This document shows, piece by piece, positions 1 through 11,433 of a stretch of 64,000 nucleotides of DNA. Position 1 is the stretch's first letter, and each line of letters starts with the position of its first letter. The notes below the pieces were generated by a model. It was not told where the DNA came from and searched no databases. It saw nothing but the letters and a program-made list of their open reading frames with translations. Location: contig NW_026042668.1 of NCBI RefSeq assembly GCF_023856365.1, positions 1-64,000 on the forward strand. The letters are read 5' to 3'. Origin of the DNA: Brienomyrus brachyistius. Lineage: Eukaryota > Chordata > Actinopteri > Osteoglossiformes > Mormyridae. A program made the translations under genes and the position numbers.

Positions 1-638
1 ACAGGATCTGGATTTAATTAGCGACTGGGCTCATACGTGGCAGATGAAATTTAACATAGATAAATATAAGGTAATCCATGCAGGGAGCAGAAATATAGTA
101 AATATAGTAAAGTACAGATATTTTATGGGTTCCACTGAAATAAAGGTAGCTGATTACGAGAAAGATCTCGGTGTGTATGTTGATACTTCCATGTCCCACT
201 CTTGCCAGTGTGGGGAAGCATTAAAAAAAGGCAAAAGGATGTTGGATTAAACTCCACACACCTAGAGATGTAAGTCAAGAGAAGTGATGCTACGATTATA
301 TAATTCCTTGGTAAGATCCCACCTAGAATACTGTGTGCAGGTTTGGTCACCATACCTTCAGAAGGACATTGCTGCCTTGGAAAAGGTGCAACGTAGGATG
401 ACTAGAATGATTCCTGCACTTAGAGGAATGTCTTATGAGGAGAGGTTCGCTGAGCTGAATCTGTTTAGCCTCAAGCAAAGGAGACTATGGGGGGACATGA
501 TCCAGGTATATAAGATTCTAACAGGTCGGGATGCTGTTCAGCCAAATGACCATTTCAATATTAATTTAAAATACTAGAACTCGTGGCCATAGTGGAAATT
601 AGCTGGAGAACATTTAAAAATGAATCTGAGGAAGCACT
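1..638 (+). mobile_element. CR1-type LINE, reverse transcriptase C-terminal relic
   Basis: Fragments of a non-LTR retrotransposon reverse transcriptase are readable in different frames. Positions 44-250 encode the stretch after the catalytic motif, with EKDLGVYVD. Positions 284-577 encode the region with HLEYCVQVWSPYL, EKVQRRMTRMIP and RRLWGDMIQVYKILTG. The longer minus-strand copy at 40353-41339 shows the same order plus the FADDTK catalytic motif, which places this family in the CR1 group. Stops and frameshifts (for example at 248) break the frame, so it is dead. It starts outside the window and is cut at about 638, where another LINE's 3' tail begins. Confidence 0.8.
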
Positions 639-1565
639 TCAATTCAATTCAATTTTATTTATATAGCGCTTTTAACGACATGCATTGTCACAAAGCACTT
701 TACATTTAACCGGCCAGAACCCCACCAAGCAAGCCTGAGGCGACAGTGGCAAGGAAACTCCCTCTAGCAGGAAGAAACCTTGAGTGGAACCTAGACTCAG
801 AAGGGGACCCCATCCTCCTCTGGGCGACCAAGGAGCATGAAACTGCATTTACATTGACATTCATTAGAGTTCATATAGTTATAAAGTCCCAGTTGGTTTC
901 ATGTAGTTATATCCAGGAGTCCAGGTGCGGGTTCACACGGTGTAGTCGGCTCGGTATCAGCTCGAAAAAGAGAAGATGGAGAAGAGTTATTGCCCTACAC
1001 CTAACCGGCAGGACTAAAGCAACTATGACAGCCTGCCTAAAAGAGTGACCTGGAAGGAAGCACAGGCATGAGGGTTTACAGAGGTTTTGGCGTCAAGCCA
1101 CCTCCCATCCACAGCTTAAGTGATCGGCGAGAGTGGCAGGACGACAGCACCAATCCCCCCTTTCCCCTTCAATCTCAAATAACTATGAACCTCCAGATTT
1201 CCCATTCACCTTAGAAAAGAAGATTTAACTATCCAAAAGACTGGCGAAAGAGGTACATCTTAAGCCTTGACTTAAAAGCAGAGATTGTGTCTGAGTTCCG
1301 AACACTAATAGGAAGTTTATTCCATAGCTGTGGTGCTTTATGAGCAAATGCTCTTCCCCCAAAGGTAATGTTCTTTATTCTGGGTACGGATAGAATACCT
1401 CCATCTCGTCATCTAAGTGTATGATTCGGAACGCAAATGAGGTCACTCACATACTGCGGTGCAAGACCATTTACAGCTTTATAGGTTAAGAGCAGTGTTT
1501 TGTAGTCAACACGAAATCTAACTGGCAGCCAGTGCAGTGAAGATAAAATTGGGGTAATATGATTA
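639..1565 (-). mobile_element. L2-type LINE, 3' part (RT C-terminus and 3' UTR)
   Basis: Read on the minus strand, about 1565-1270 encodes a LINE C-terminus with SLHWLPVRFRVDYKTLLLTY, then GLAPQYVSDL and, further on, APQLWNKLPISVRNSD and AFKSRLK, interrupted by a stop. Below 1270 follows a long 3' UTR containing the fish repeat block that in this strand reads CAAGGAAACTCCCTC...GAAGAAACCTTGAGTGGAACC (about 745-800). It ends in a tail of ATTGAATTGAATTG type at about 639-652. The order (RT end, UTR, simple tail) is that of a 5'-truncated LINE copy. It abuts the CR1 relic at its 3' end. Confidence 0.75.
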
Positions 1566-3169
1566 TATGTTTTAGTTTAACTATTGCTAGTAGCGGTTCA
1601 ATCAATGCTGGGAGCATCGCTGAATAATTTTGATGGAACAGGGTCTAGCATACAAGTAGATGAATTTGAAGATAAAATTAAGTACATCAGTTCTGACTGG
1701 TTAACCAATATTCAATATTCAAAATGTTCTGTTTAATTGAGCATATTTTTGGTCAAAAAGTTTCATAAAGTCGTCACTGGAAAATAACCAGTGGTCTGGT
1801 TATTAGTCAGCTTGGACACCATAGTAAATAGGAATCTAGGATTATTTTTGTTTATTTCAATTAGTTCTGATAGATACTAGATGATTTGGCGGCACTAAGA
1901 GCCTTTTTGTAGCTACCCATAGCCTCTTTCCATGCTAGTTCGAACACCACTAGTTTAGTATGATGCCACTTACATTCTGTAAGGACATAAAACTTATAGG
2001 TCCTGCAGGCCCCAACTCTGATCAGCCTGCATCAGTCTATTTCAGAGCTCCGCTGGCCCAGGCAAGACTGGACTCAACTCGTCAAACCACCCCTTTTAAG
2101 GAAGGCAAAGGCCTGCCGGCTCCTGAGAGACTGGATAGGAATAACTGGAGCAGCACAGAAAAAGCAAGACCTTTCACCCCCGGAGTGACCAGAGTTCCAC
2201 AATCAATCCACAGCAACAACAGCTGTCAGCCTCCAGACACAGACACCTTTTCCACTATAAACAGGATAACTCAGCACACATAGATGTTAGGGACAAATAC
2301 ACGCATGTTTGGTCTCGTTTGAATAGGCATGAGACGAGGAGTATTATACTCTCAGATTTAAGGCAGTATAGCTTTTCCTAAGAGAAATACAGAAACTTCG
2401 GCTCAACCCACCAAACTGAGAGAGATTCTCTCATGGTAGAACAAGGGAATTACAACCACCCCCTAAAGTGATCTGATTGGCTGGGGACTTGAGAACCAAG
2501 GTCAGCAATGCCCCTAAAATTAACCATTGACCGAAATTAGTCAGTCTTCAGAAACATGCCATCACCTGGTCTGGATACTTAAGGAAGGGCTTCAGAAGTA
2601 GTCGGGGAGTCACTCTGTAATCAGAGCTCCCGCAGAGAACTGGGTGAAAGTCTATCTGTAGTCAGATACTTTCCACAGAACTTTGTTCACTCTCAGCTGA
2701 GGAATGTGAATACATGATATGAAGACAACTGGATCACAACTGGATCACGGGGGAATCATAAGCAGGGAAGAACACACAGGCAAACAGCAGCAGCAACATT
2801 AAAGGCAGGACTGAGAAGCACATTTATACAAGGCTAAGCAGGGAGCAAACTAGAGGCACCTGAAATGAGTAACACAAGGGCAGGAAGGAGAGGTAAAACA
2901 AACGCGGAACAGGCATGGCACGTTATACCACACTAGGGAGGAAACGGGAGGTTCAGGAGGGCAGGGTGTGGCAGGGATCCGTTTCAAAATTTAATTTTGG
3001 CTTGTACAAACCTTGGTAAAAGCTGCAAAAGATCGATCAACCACTTTCTGAGCTATTGTCTTAACAAACAAAGCATCTGTTGGGGTGGCGGTGTCTGGGG
3101 AATACCATGTGTAATACACCTTGTGAAGATTTATATGTAAAACAAAATATTTTTTGATTCTATCACACA
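1566..3169. other. No recognisable gene
   Basis: I see no convincing coding exon, RNA gene or bounded element here. The open stretch at 1960-2283 lacks recognisable domain content and looks like chance. The part just beyond 1565 may be further decayed LINE. Confidence 0.5.
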
Positions 3170-3181
3170 TATAGAAATTAT

Positions 3182-3536
3182 CCATCCATCCATTTTCCAA
3201 ACCGCTTATCCTATTGGGTCGCGGGGGGTCCGGAGCCTATCCCAGAATCAATGGGCACGAGGCAGGGAACAACCCAGGATGGGGGGCCAGCCCATCGCAG
3301 GGCACACTCACACACCATCCACTCACACACACACACCTACGGGCAATTCAGCAACTCCAATTAGCCCCAGCATGTTTTTGGACTGTGGGGGGAAACCGGA
3401 GTACCCAGAGGAAACCCCACAACGACATGGGGAGAACATGCAAACTCCACACACATGTGACCCAGGCGGAGACACGAACCCGGGTCCCAGAGGTGTGAGG
3501 CGACAGTGCTAACCACTGCACCACCATGCCGCCCCT
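3182..3536 (-). mobile_element. tRNA-derived SINE, full length, with 12-bp TSD
   Basis: In minus orientation the element starts GGGCGGCATGGTGGTGCAGT, carries a tRNA-like promoter with B box GGGTTCGTGTC, a body with GCATGTTCTCCCCATGTCGT, and ends AAAATGGATGGATGG. This is the widespread fish SINE with a GGAT tail (Mermaid-like). It is flanked by a perfect 12-bp target-site duplication, TATAGAAATTAT, at 3170-3181 and 3537-3548, which fixes the ends. Other copies lie at 4112, 11434, 33303, 45259, 51650 and 63320. Confidence 0.88.
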
Positions 3537-4111
3537 TATAGAAATTATTCTAGGTTTAAATAGTAATTTAGCTGAGTAACTAGGCTGAAATTCTAGATAG
3601 TTGCAATTTTAAGAATTATTACTATTATTCACAGCTTTTAAGCATGCAGTTGGATGACGGATGGATGGATATTCAGCCACCAGAAATGCCAATTGTTGTT
3701 AAGAGGATCAAAGTCTGCAAAGTAGTATGCAGGGTTTAAGGCCAGAACACAGCATACTCTCCGACAGAAAGCATAAAGTTCACTGGGGGAATTTCTGTGG
3801 CCACTGCCTGAACAGCATGTGTGGAGAATGTTTATGAGGGTCGAGCCATGCAGAGCTGCTGGCCCTGGCATGTAATGATGAATCACAAATCAGTTAAAAA
3901 TCGGTGCAAATGCATGAAGATTTAAACCGGCTGATGTGGAAAATGAATCACTATTGTAGGAGTACTTCACAGTACTTTAACAGAAAAACTGGTGTAATAT
4001 TACATTTGATTTCACAATGTGAGTTTGACGTCAGATGTCACTGCGTATCACGTCGACATCGTACGTCAGTTTTTGGTTTTGAGCGAACGCGAGATGATGA
4101 ATGAATTTGAA

Positions 4112-4415
4112 ACTGAGGACGGCACAGTGGTTAGTGCTGGCTTCGGTCCAGGGCCCTTTCTGTGTGGAGTTCGCATGCTCTCCCCGTTTTCGCCGGGGAC
4201 TCCAGGTTCCTCCCACGGTCCAAAAGCATGCAGGATAGGTTGACTGGTGAGTCTAAATTGGCCCTGTAGTTGTGTGAGTGTGTGCGACCTGCGGTGTGTA
4301 GGTGACTGCCTGGGCTTGGTTCCTGTCTGCGCCCCTTGTTCCCGGGATAGGCTCCGGTCTCCCCCGCGATCTCAGTTGGGATTAAGTGGTTTCAGAAAAT
4401 GGATGGATGGACGCA
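4112..4415 (+). mobile_element. tRNA-derived SINE, diverged copy
   Basis: Same family as the copy at 3182 but in plus orientation and much more diverged. It begins GGACGGCACAGTGGTTAGTG, contains GTGGAGTTCGCATGCTCTCC and GGGATAGGCTCCGG, and ends AAAATGGATGGATGG. The B box is degraded and I see no clear target-site duplication, consistent with an older insertion. Confidence 0.75.
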
Positions 4416-4904
4416 CCGCCCGATCTTCAATTGGCGGTGTGGCAGCATATTAGCTTTCCGGTAATCACAAACGAGGAGGAAACAGCGAGAAAAGCACAGA
4501 CAAGACATAAACTGCATGCAAACATTGTAATAGACTGATAACATACACAAACAGGTCCACTGGCACCACCGTGAGCTGAGTGAAGATTATTAAAAGGGCA
4601 AAGCACGCTAAAAAGCTGCACATGCAAACCTTAGCTTATTTATTTGATTTATTTTTTTTTATTTACTTATTTTGATTTGGGATTTTTTTCAACAGTATTT
4701 TATTCAAATTCAGTTGCACTGTTCACAACAGTGTCAACAGTTCAGAAAGATAAATATAAGAATATTTTTGAATATATTTGTCTGCAGCTCATTCTGCAAA
4801 AAATGAGAAAATTGTATCGTGAACTCAGAATCGTGAATCGTATCAAATGGTGAGTTGAATGTATCGTTACATCCCTAGTTCTTACAGTAGTACTATGGTA
4901 TGGT

Positions 4905-5300
4905 GGAGCCACATGACAGGAAGGCAGTACATTGCGAAGTCTGTTAAGAACATCATTCGCACTGAACTGCCCTCCATTGACCAGCTGTACTTTAACTGCC
5001 ACAGTAACAAGGTTCAGTCTATAATCCAGGACTCTGACCACCATCCACAAACACTGACTAGCAGATTCATGAACAGCTTCATTCGCCAAACAATTCAAAC
5101 CTGCAGCTTTTGCATCCCCTGTAACAGTCATTTCCACGGCAGCTGCACTGTACAGCTGTTACTGCACTTTATCCACCACTGACCACGTATCATCCAGTTT
5201 TGTCCTGCTTTGTATCGCACTGTTTCTGCACCATGTTGTCTTGTACTCCCTTGTGTTGTTATGCACCATCTGTGTTGTTCTGAGCAGTGCCATGATGCAA
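4905..5300 (+). mobile_element. LINE 3' end fragment (second jockey-like family)
   Basis: The open frame from 4859 contains IIRTELPSIDQLYFN, KVQSIIQDSDH and SRFMNSFIRQTIQ. This is the degraded C-terminal signature of the LINE family seen better at 42490-44480, whose equivalent reads SLPSITDIHTT, DDPTHPSH and LLPSGNRSRSIRA. The downstream C/T-rich stretch with CTGCACTTTATCC and TTGTACTCCC resembles the 3' UTR of that copy. Too decayed to be active. Confidence 0.55.
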
Positions 5301-6425
5301 TATTACAAAAAGATCTTGAGGAAATGCAGAGTTCTGGAGGAGATTCTCACAGATCATGGCATGTGTTTATACTGAAGAAACTGTACAAATTGCTAGACAT
5401 AAAACACAGGACTGGCAACTGTGGTACGTTTTAACACCTTGATAAAAAACTTAAAATCCATAGTAAGTAGGACAACCTCATAGAACCTTTACTAGTCATT
5501 GTTCAGAAGATTAACACGGATTAAAAACCATTACTATGAAAGCACGCTAATCAGTTAAGTTGATTATGTGGAGAGAGAGAAAAAAAACTGTCTTTGAAAA
5601 AGATCAACCATAGAACGAAGCTGCAGCATTGACACCCCCTAGTGGTGATTTGAAGATAGTTCTGTCTGTAGCAGCTAAGCAGTAGATTTGGCGTCAGGTG
5701 CCATGACAAACTCAGTGCTGCTCGGTTTGAACGGCAGAAGCACAAAAATAAAGGGGGCATCTACTGCACGCCCCCCACCCTTGAAAATGGTACAAATTAT
5801 CATGCAACAGTTTTCTTAAGTAAGTCTTTTTGGGCGTCTGCAGAAACCTCCACGATGCGATTGCCCTGATTAAGAAGTGCGCAGCGGATACAATTTGGGA
5901 TGCATCGTTCATCCGATTTATTAATATATAATTATTAGTATGTCTATATTATTTTAGAAACGTTACTTGACGAATATTTTTCATTGAGATTGATTCCCCG
6001 TTTAAAATTTTGGTGACACTTCATATTTTTTAAGAGAGACAGACAATTTGACGCATGCAATTTGCAGAAATATGTTGTGCCGCTATAAAGTACACAGGCA
6101 GCATGACAAACATAAGTACTCACTGAAGCCACGACATACGCCCGGCTGGCCCCAGCGGTACCCCTAAGAAGAAGGCTTTTTTCACAACCCACGACCATCA
6201 CGAGGGCAAAAAAAACTGAATAGCCTAGAATTTAGTTAATTACAAGGCACATATTTATTGGAGCAAGAGCTCTAACATAAAACTACCTTGTAATTATAAA
6301 GTATTATGGCTGTGAACAATGTACAAACAGGCACAGAAAGTAAAATACTCCAAAAATGCAAAGAACCTAAATATTTTTGTTTCCACCGATTCACTCTTGA
6401 TGTGTTAGGAGTCACAGTTCAGTAG
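5301..6425. other. No recognisable gene
   Basis: I found no exon, RNA gene or element boundary that I can support. Open stretches here lack known domains. Confidence 0.4.
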
Positions 6426-6428
6426 CCT

Positions 6429-8560
6429 ATTCTTCAGTATCTGCATTTAAGACCACCAACTGCTCTTTCTCCTCCTTCGCTCGTCGGCTCAGAGTATTGG
6501 ACTTGGTAAGTAATGTTGCCCTTTTGGTTCCAGCAGCACTCTCTGCTTCCTCTGCCATGTGCTCAGCATCCTTTTGTAAACTCTCACATACACTTTCCAG
6601 TGAGACTCTCTTCCTCTTGAGTTCCTCAAGTTTTCTTTTTTGCTTTTCGCTCATCTTTCACCTTTGGTCAGAGGCGCTTTGGTTGCTCCCCCACACACTC
6701 TGACATGGTCGCATATAAGCCTCTGTGCAACAACTGTTTCCTCTGATAAGTTGCAGGTCTCCACCTCTATTCGTTCCACTTCGGCTTGCCCATAGGACAG
6801 CAGCAGCAAGTTCTTGCAGAACATCCAGAGGTCAGGATAAGGCCCACTAACTTTTTGATGTAAAAAGACATCAACTTTGGATGGTGCTGAAGGAATGAAG
6901 GATATAAAATCCAAGCCTTTTGCCTCATTGTGCAGGTGATTATCAGACTGCTGGGATATCGCATCACCTGTAATTACATTAATTACAGTAGATTAGATGC
7001 AGATCAACAATGTCAATACACAGAATCACATGTAGAATAGGAAAGTGATTTATAACCCAATTTTCCTATGATACCATAAATGTGCAATCATTTTAATTTA
7101 ATCTTGAGATATCTCTAGGCTCATCAAAGAAAATATAACTGGGCTGATGCTTCTTTTCAAACACCAAGAGTCGGTCTTCTAAATACTGCTAAAATCTACG
7201 TGTTAACACTATTCAGTTCAGGGACGGATTATGGGTTGTGTGGGCCCCTGGGTAAAACGTTCGCGAGGCCCCCCCCCACCACCACCACCTGCACCACCAC
7301 CACAACCACCACAAGTCAAGGGCCCTTGGCAGCCAAACACCCTCCCTATAGGGTCAGGGGACCTTGTAGGCAGAGGATCAAAGAATGTAGGCCCTCTAAA
7401 ATAGACAAACGAAAATACATTGCTGATAAGCGTTGCAAATTGTTTTGGGCTTGGGGCCCACGGGCCCCCTGCACCCCAAGGGCCCCTGGGCAGCGGCCCC
7501 GCTAACCCGGTTTGTAATCCGTCCCTGATTCAGTTAGATGTGAAAAAAGAAAAGCATAATTTAAAAATAATATTCTGAACTATCCTATTCTTATCCTATG
7601 ATTTACCAGCAGATATCCTGCCTGCCAACCGATTCTCCTGCGCAAACTTCTGCATGAGATTTCTCCTTTTCTGCTGGCAGTTATCTGGCTGGTGTGCATT
7701 TTGTTTGGGTCCAAGCACGTCATCTCATGTACAATCGAGTACTTCAGAGGGCATTTATCCAAGGCCTTTTTGCACATTTTTGAGAGCACAATCTGGCAAT
7801 TTTTTTTAATCTGAAGGACACCAAGGTCACTTCCACTGCCTTTGGCTCCTGACTGTCTCTGACAAAAAGATGGTTTGTCAAATTTCCAGAATCTTTCTGC
7901 ACACTCAGCCCAAGGTTAACACTACCTCAGCTGTACATATCAAACCAGCTCAAACTCCATGTTATTCACATATTTTTTACTTCACAATTGTTTGATACAT
8001 TTGTATGTAAAGATACCAGTGAATTCACAGAAGTCCCACCTTGATGACAGCCATTTCTATATCCACCTCCTTTGGACTGAGCCAGAGTTTTTGCCTGTAC
8101 AACAGCTGTACATGTTGCTACACAACACTTAAACATTCTATTTCCTCAATGAACTATTTTTTTTGCAGCAAAAGCCATGAAGCAGCAATAAAATCTTTAA
8201 AATATGCTTACCAATAAATATGGTTCTCCCATTTAAACACATGTAAAGATAAACCATGGATATTTAAAAATCATGGGTTCGTTAATGAGTTTAAATGTTA
8301 TTGAATGGCTTACCTTAAACTTCTCCAGTAAGTCTTCAGCGGTGGAGTGGCTCATGTACTGTGATCCCAGAACCAGGACTGCACTCGAGAGCCATTCTCA
8401 TAATTCACCCAATACCTGACATGCACATCCAGTTGTTTTCTTTTGATGGTCCTGTTCATACTTACGTCAAACATGACAACGAAGCTCCCTTTTAATATAT
8501 GGAGCGAGTCCAAATCGCGCAAGAAAAGCGGTTTTATCTTTACCACAAGTGACCCTGCGA
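6429..8560 (-). pseudogene. hAT-type transposase-derived gene relic, multi-exon
   Basis: Minus-strand exon-like segments read in order. About 8560-8302: VVMFDVSMNR, KRKQLDVHVRYW and, after a frameshift, SHSTAEDLLEKFK ending at a GTAAG donor. About 7900-7603: SDLGVLQIKKNCQIV, KCPLKYSIVHEMTCLDPNKM and, after another frameshift, FAQENRLAGRISAG before a GTAAAT donor. 6962-6429: starts after an ACAG acceptor and contains PYPDLWMFCKN, LLLLSYGQAEVER, CNLSEETVVAQRLICDHV and, after a stop, a charged coiled tail with LTKSNTLSRRAKEEKEQL. From memory this is the C-terminal half of a fish hAT-like/zinc-finger-associated transposase family. Expected residues after VER are missing and there are at least three frame breaks, so it is a relic. 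Confidence 0.62.
7219..7527. mobile_element. hAT-type MITE with 8-bp TSD
   Basis: A 309-bp non-coding element with perfect 13-bp terminal inverted repeats CAGGGACGGATTA / TAATCCGTCCCTG. It is flanked by a perfect 8-bp duplication, ATTCAGTT, at 7211-7218 and 7528-7535. An 8-bp TSD and a CAG start are hAT hallmarks. The interior is rich in GGGCCC-type stretches and CCACCA repeats. It lies in an intron-like gap of the hAT relic at 6429-8560. Confidence 0.9.
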
Positions 8561-8794
8561 GTCAGGGAACATCACCCTGGAGACGGTGTGAATGTCATCA
8601 TTGGACGTATAGGAGTGATGTCAGCAAACCGTTTGCAAAGCCCATAGCACTTCTGCTTTCAGTGTGGGTTGAGGAGGATGTACTGAAGGCATTATTTGTC
8701 ATGGGATCCGGAGACACTGCCAAAACGGGTGTAGGCCTATCTTTAGAGGTTGTACTTATCTCCACTGAATAAACATAAATCTGGGCTTATTCTA

Positions 8795-9303
8795 TACTGA
8801 ACAAAAATATAAACGCAACACTCTTGTTTCTGCTCCCATTTTTCATGAGATGGACTTAAAGACCTACAATTCATTCCAGATACACAATATTACCATTTCT
8901 CTCAAACATTTCTCACAAATCAGTCTAAATGTGTGATAGTGAGCACTTCTGCTTTGCTGAGATAATCCATCCCACCTCACAGGTGTGCCACATCAAGATG
9001 CTGATCTGACATCATGGGTAGTGCACAGGTGTACCTTATACTGCCCACAATAAAAGGCCACCCTGGAATGTGCAGTTTTTTGCTTTATTGGGGGTCTGGG
9101 GACTCAGAACCGGTCAGTATCTGGTGTGACCACCATTTGCCTCATGCAATGCAACACATCTTCTTCGCATAGAGTTTATCAGATTGTCAATTGTGGCCTG
9201 TGGAATGTTGGTCCACTCCTCTTCAATGGCTGTGCGAAGTTGTTGGATATTAGTGGGAACTGGTACACGCTGTCGTATACGCCGGTCAAGCACATCCCAA
9301 ACA
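8795..9303 (-). mobile_element. Tc1-like element, truncated copy
   Basis: Starts at a TA dinucleotide (8793-8794) with TACTGAACAAAAATATAAAC and runs 509 bp through the inverted repeat into the C-terminal coding end of a Tc1-like transposase on the minus strand. It breaks off at 9303. I could find only one base difference from the copy at 19503-20011 (G at 9152 versus A). That near-identity implies recent movement of this family. The rest of the element is absent. Confidence 0.88.
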
Positions 9304-9639
9304 AGAGCAGCTGACCTGAGAAATAAGAAATAAGCTAAGCTGGAAACCTGGACCCTCCGACCAAGAATGCGTGAAGTACCCTCAGAAGGTCTACTAGAAG
9401 ATGTACGTAGAAGACTACTACAGATCAGCTGATCTACACCACAGCAACAGTGATCCTTGAGCTGGAGCCGGACCGTCTTTGAAGACTCCGTAAATCTCCG
9501 TATAATAATATATATCTACGGGAACGAGAAAGGAGAAAGCAGAGAACAAGAACAAGATTTGTAAATGTAAGATTTGAAGGACCCCCGGCATGAAAAATAG
9601 AATAGTTCTCGTCATTAGTGAACATGTGTCTCGTCATTG

Positions 9640-9745
9640 TGTATCATGGACAGTAAGAGGGGGATCAATAGAGTGTTGTTATTATAACGTCTAAAAAGTC
9701 TGTCGATAAATCAATAAGAAAATAAATGAAGTCGTTTTCGCGAAC
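9640..9745. repeat. Local direct repeat, first copy
   Basis: The stretch from TCATGGACAGTAAGAGGGGG through GTCGTTTTCGCGAACACG recurs at 10387-10540. The second copy has two short extra inserts, one beginning CAGGCAAGGAGAGAATTTC. A neighbouring segment with TAACTATAATTTCGTTCTCC is likewise duplicated at about 10138 and 10546. Together these indicate a rearranged tandem duplication of 600-750 bp that includes the tRNA-like sequences. Confidence 0.75.
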
Positions 9746-9903
9746 ACGCGAACAGGGGCCGGACCGACTGTAGGGGGCGTGGCCAGAGACAGCCATAGCT
9801 GTCAAGTCTCCCGTTTTGGCCGGGAAACTACCGTATTTTACTTCTCTTTCCCGCCGTCCTCCCGTATTAGTATTTTCCCGTAAATCTCCCTTATATTATA
9901 TAG

Positions 9904-9975
9904 TTGCTGGATAGTGTAGTGGTAAGATCGCCGCCTTTCACACGGGAGACCGGGGTTCGAATCCCGGTTGTGGCC
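9904..9975 (+). tRNA. tRNA-like sequence, anticodon TTC (Glu), probably a pseudogene
   Basis: Contains an A-box-like TAGTGTAGTGG, an anticodon-loop-like CTTTCAC giving anticodon TTC, and a B box GGTTCGAATCC. The T arm CCGGG-GTTCGAAT-CCCGG pairs with an 8-nt rather than 7-nt loop. The acceptor and anticodon stems contain mismatches, so a functional cloverleaf is doubtful. It may be a tRNA pseudogene or part of a tRNA-derived repeat. Confidence 0.5.
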
Positions 9976-10279
9976 AAAAATATATTTTATATATTTTATA
10001 TATTTATATTTATATTTATATTATATTTTATATAATTTATATTATTTTATATTTCCTGTCTTAAAATGTAAGGGATACTGGAGCCTGGTTGCCAGCTGAC
10101 CAAAGTTGGTAACCTTGGTATTGTGTGTAGGAGATTCGGTATAACTATAATTTCGTTCTCCATTTGCATGCCCGAAGTGTCTTTAAGTGTTATGTAGTTT
10201 TGCCTGAAACGCAAAAATAAAACAAAGCAATTAAAGCCGATCAGTGGCTCAAATTGTGCTGTAGCGATTGAAGAACTTT

Positions 10280-10371
10280 TGTCGGAAGTTGGATTCGAAC
10301 CCACGCCTTACTTGGGAGAACAGAATACCAGAATAGAGTAGGTTAAGTCCAGCCTTGGCTTCCAAGCTGAC
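10280..10371 (-). tRNA. tRNA-Leu-like pseudogene
   Basis: On the minus strand it begins GTCAGC and ends GGCGTGGGTTCGAATCC...CTTCCGACA, resembling vertebrate tRNA-Leu (GTCAGG...GGCGTGGGTTCGAATCCCACTTCTGACA-type ends). The acceptor has three mismatches, the T stem one, and the D arm and anticodon region do not fold in the expected way. I therefore call it a degraded copy. Confidence 0.45.
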
Positions 10372-10390
10372 GTTTTTCTACATATGTGCT

Positions 10391-10540
10391 TGTGTATCAT
10401 GGACAGTAAGAGGGGGCAGGCAAGGAGAGAATTTCTCTCTTTGGGGATCAATAGAGTGTTGTTATTATAACGTCTAAAAAGTATGATGGTCTGTCGATAA
10501 ATCAATAAGAAAATAAATGAAGTCGTTTTCGCGAACACGC
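10391..10540. repeat. Local direct repeat, second copy
   Basis: Second copy of the segment at 9640-9745. It shares GATCAATAGAGTGTTGTTAT and GATAAATCAATAAGAAAAT and differs by small insertions. It lies directly before repeat A. Confidence 0.75.
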
Positions 10541-10594
10541 CGAATTATAACTATAATTTCGTTCTCCATTTACATGCCCGTAGTGTCTTTAACC

Positions 10595-11084
10595 GGCTGC
10601 ACAAACTGGATCCGCCTCCATTACGACACAACTTTGCCCTTATTGGCTTAAGAATTTAGTCACATACATGACGTATATCTGCTATTTCTCCCGAGAAGCA
10701 GGTAAAGCAGTGGTAACTGCTTTGTAGTTAATTTACCTGGTAAAATTAAGTTTAAATAAATGATATAAATACTGTAATAGTACTCGTGAGCTTTGTTTAT
10801 TTGTTATTAGTTATTGTAATGTTGCGCTGCTTTATTTGTTTAATCGTCTAGTCTGTGGAGACATTCAAGTTAATCAAATAAGAATTGCACTGTACACTGT
10901 ACATGACCATAAAAACTTTGTATCCTTGAAATAAATGTTTTTGATCTTTTCCTTGGCAGTTATCTTTTTACACAGGGCCTCTATGTACACGATAGTTTTT
11001 TTTTTCACGACTAACAGTATGGATCAGGAGTTGGTTATTGTAAAAGAAGTAATGTGCATGCAGGTGATATTTGTATAGATTTAT
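10595..11084 (+). repeat. Interspersed repeat A, copy 1
   Basis: About 490 bp from GGCTGCACAAACTGGATCC to TTTGTATAGATTTAT is repeated with high similarity at 37781-38267. Shared blocks include CATTACGACACAACTTTGCC and TAATCGTCTTGTCTGTG-like sequence. No coding content is recognised. Copy 2 follows a BED-finger fragment, so the repeat may belong to a hAT element. Confidence 0.8.
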
Positions 11085-11154
11085 CCACACCCTTGTAGCA
11101 GTGCTGCCATTGCAGTCAGATCTCGCAAACTAGGAGTATTAGTTGTCTTTATTT

Positions 11155-11422
11155 CTCTTTATTTCTTGACGCCAACCCTCTCCATTAATCCGGGCTTGGG
11201 ACTGGCACCTACCTGAGCTGGCTTGCTCCCTTAAGTGGCTGGGTTAGGCTAAACTATATATATATATTTACCAAGACTACAATAAAACATCTCGAAATGT
11301 GTAGTCTAGCAAAACGCAGTTTAAAGAAGGTAGCCTACCTGGCGAAATTGCAAACAAATTAAGGGCGTTAGGCAGCCTTTAGATTCTACCCATCATGCAC
11401 TGCAGTTTTTTGCTAATTCCTC
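11155..11422 (+). repeat. Interspersed repeat B, copy 1 (inverted copy at 23970-24393)
   Basis: Sequence from CTCTTTATTTCTTGACGCCA to TGCTAATTCCTC recurs in reverse orientation at 23970-24393. Shared pieces are TTGACGCCAACCCT, GCTTGCTCCCTTAAGTGGCT, GTTTAAAGAAGGTAGCCTAC and CATCATGCACTGCAG. The second copy lies near a BED-finger exon on the same (minus) strand, suggesting that repeat B is a non-coding end of a hAT element. Confidence 0.7.
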
Positions 11423-11433
11423 AAATGGAAAAC

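Noticed and set aside
3279..3512. ORFs repeated in several SINE copies
   Set aside because: They are chance frames through the tRNA-derived SINE, which is non-coding.
7200..7505. 101-codon ORF with Thr/Pro-rich sequence
   Set aside because: It lies almost wholly inside the MITE at 7219-7527 and reflects its CCACCA-type composition.
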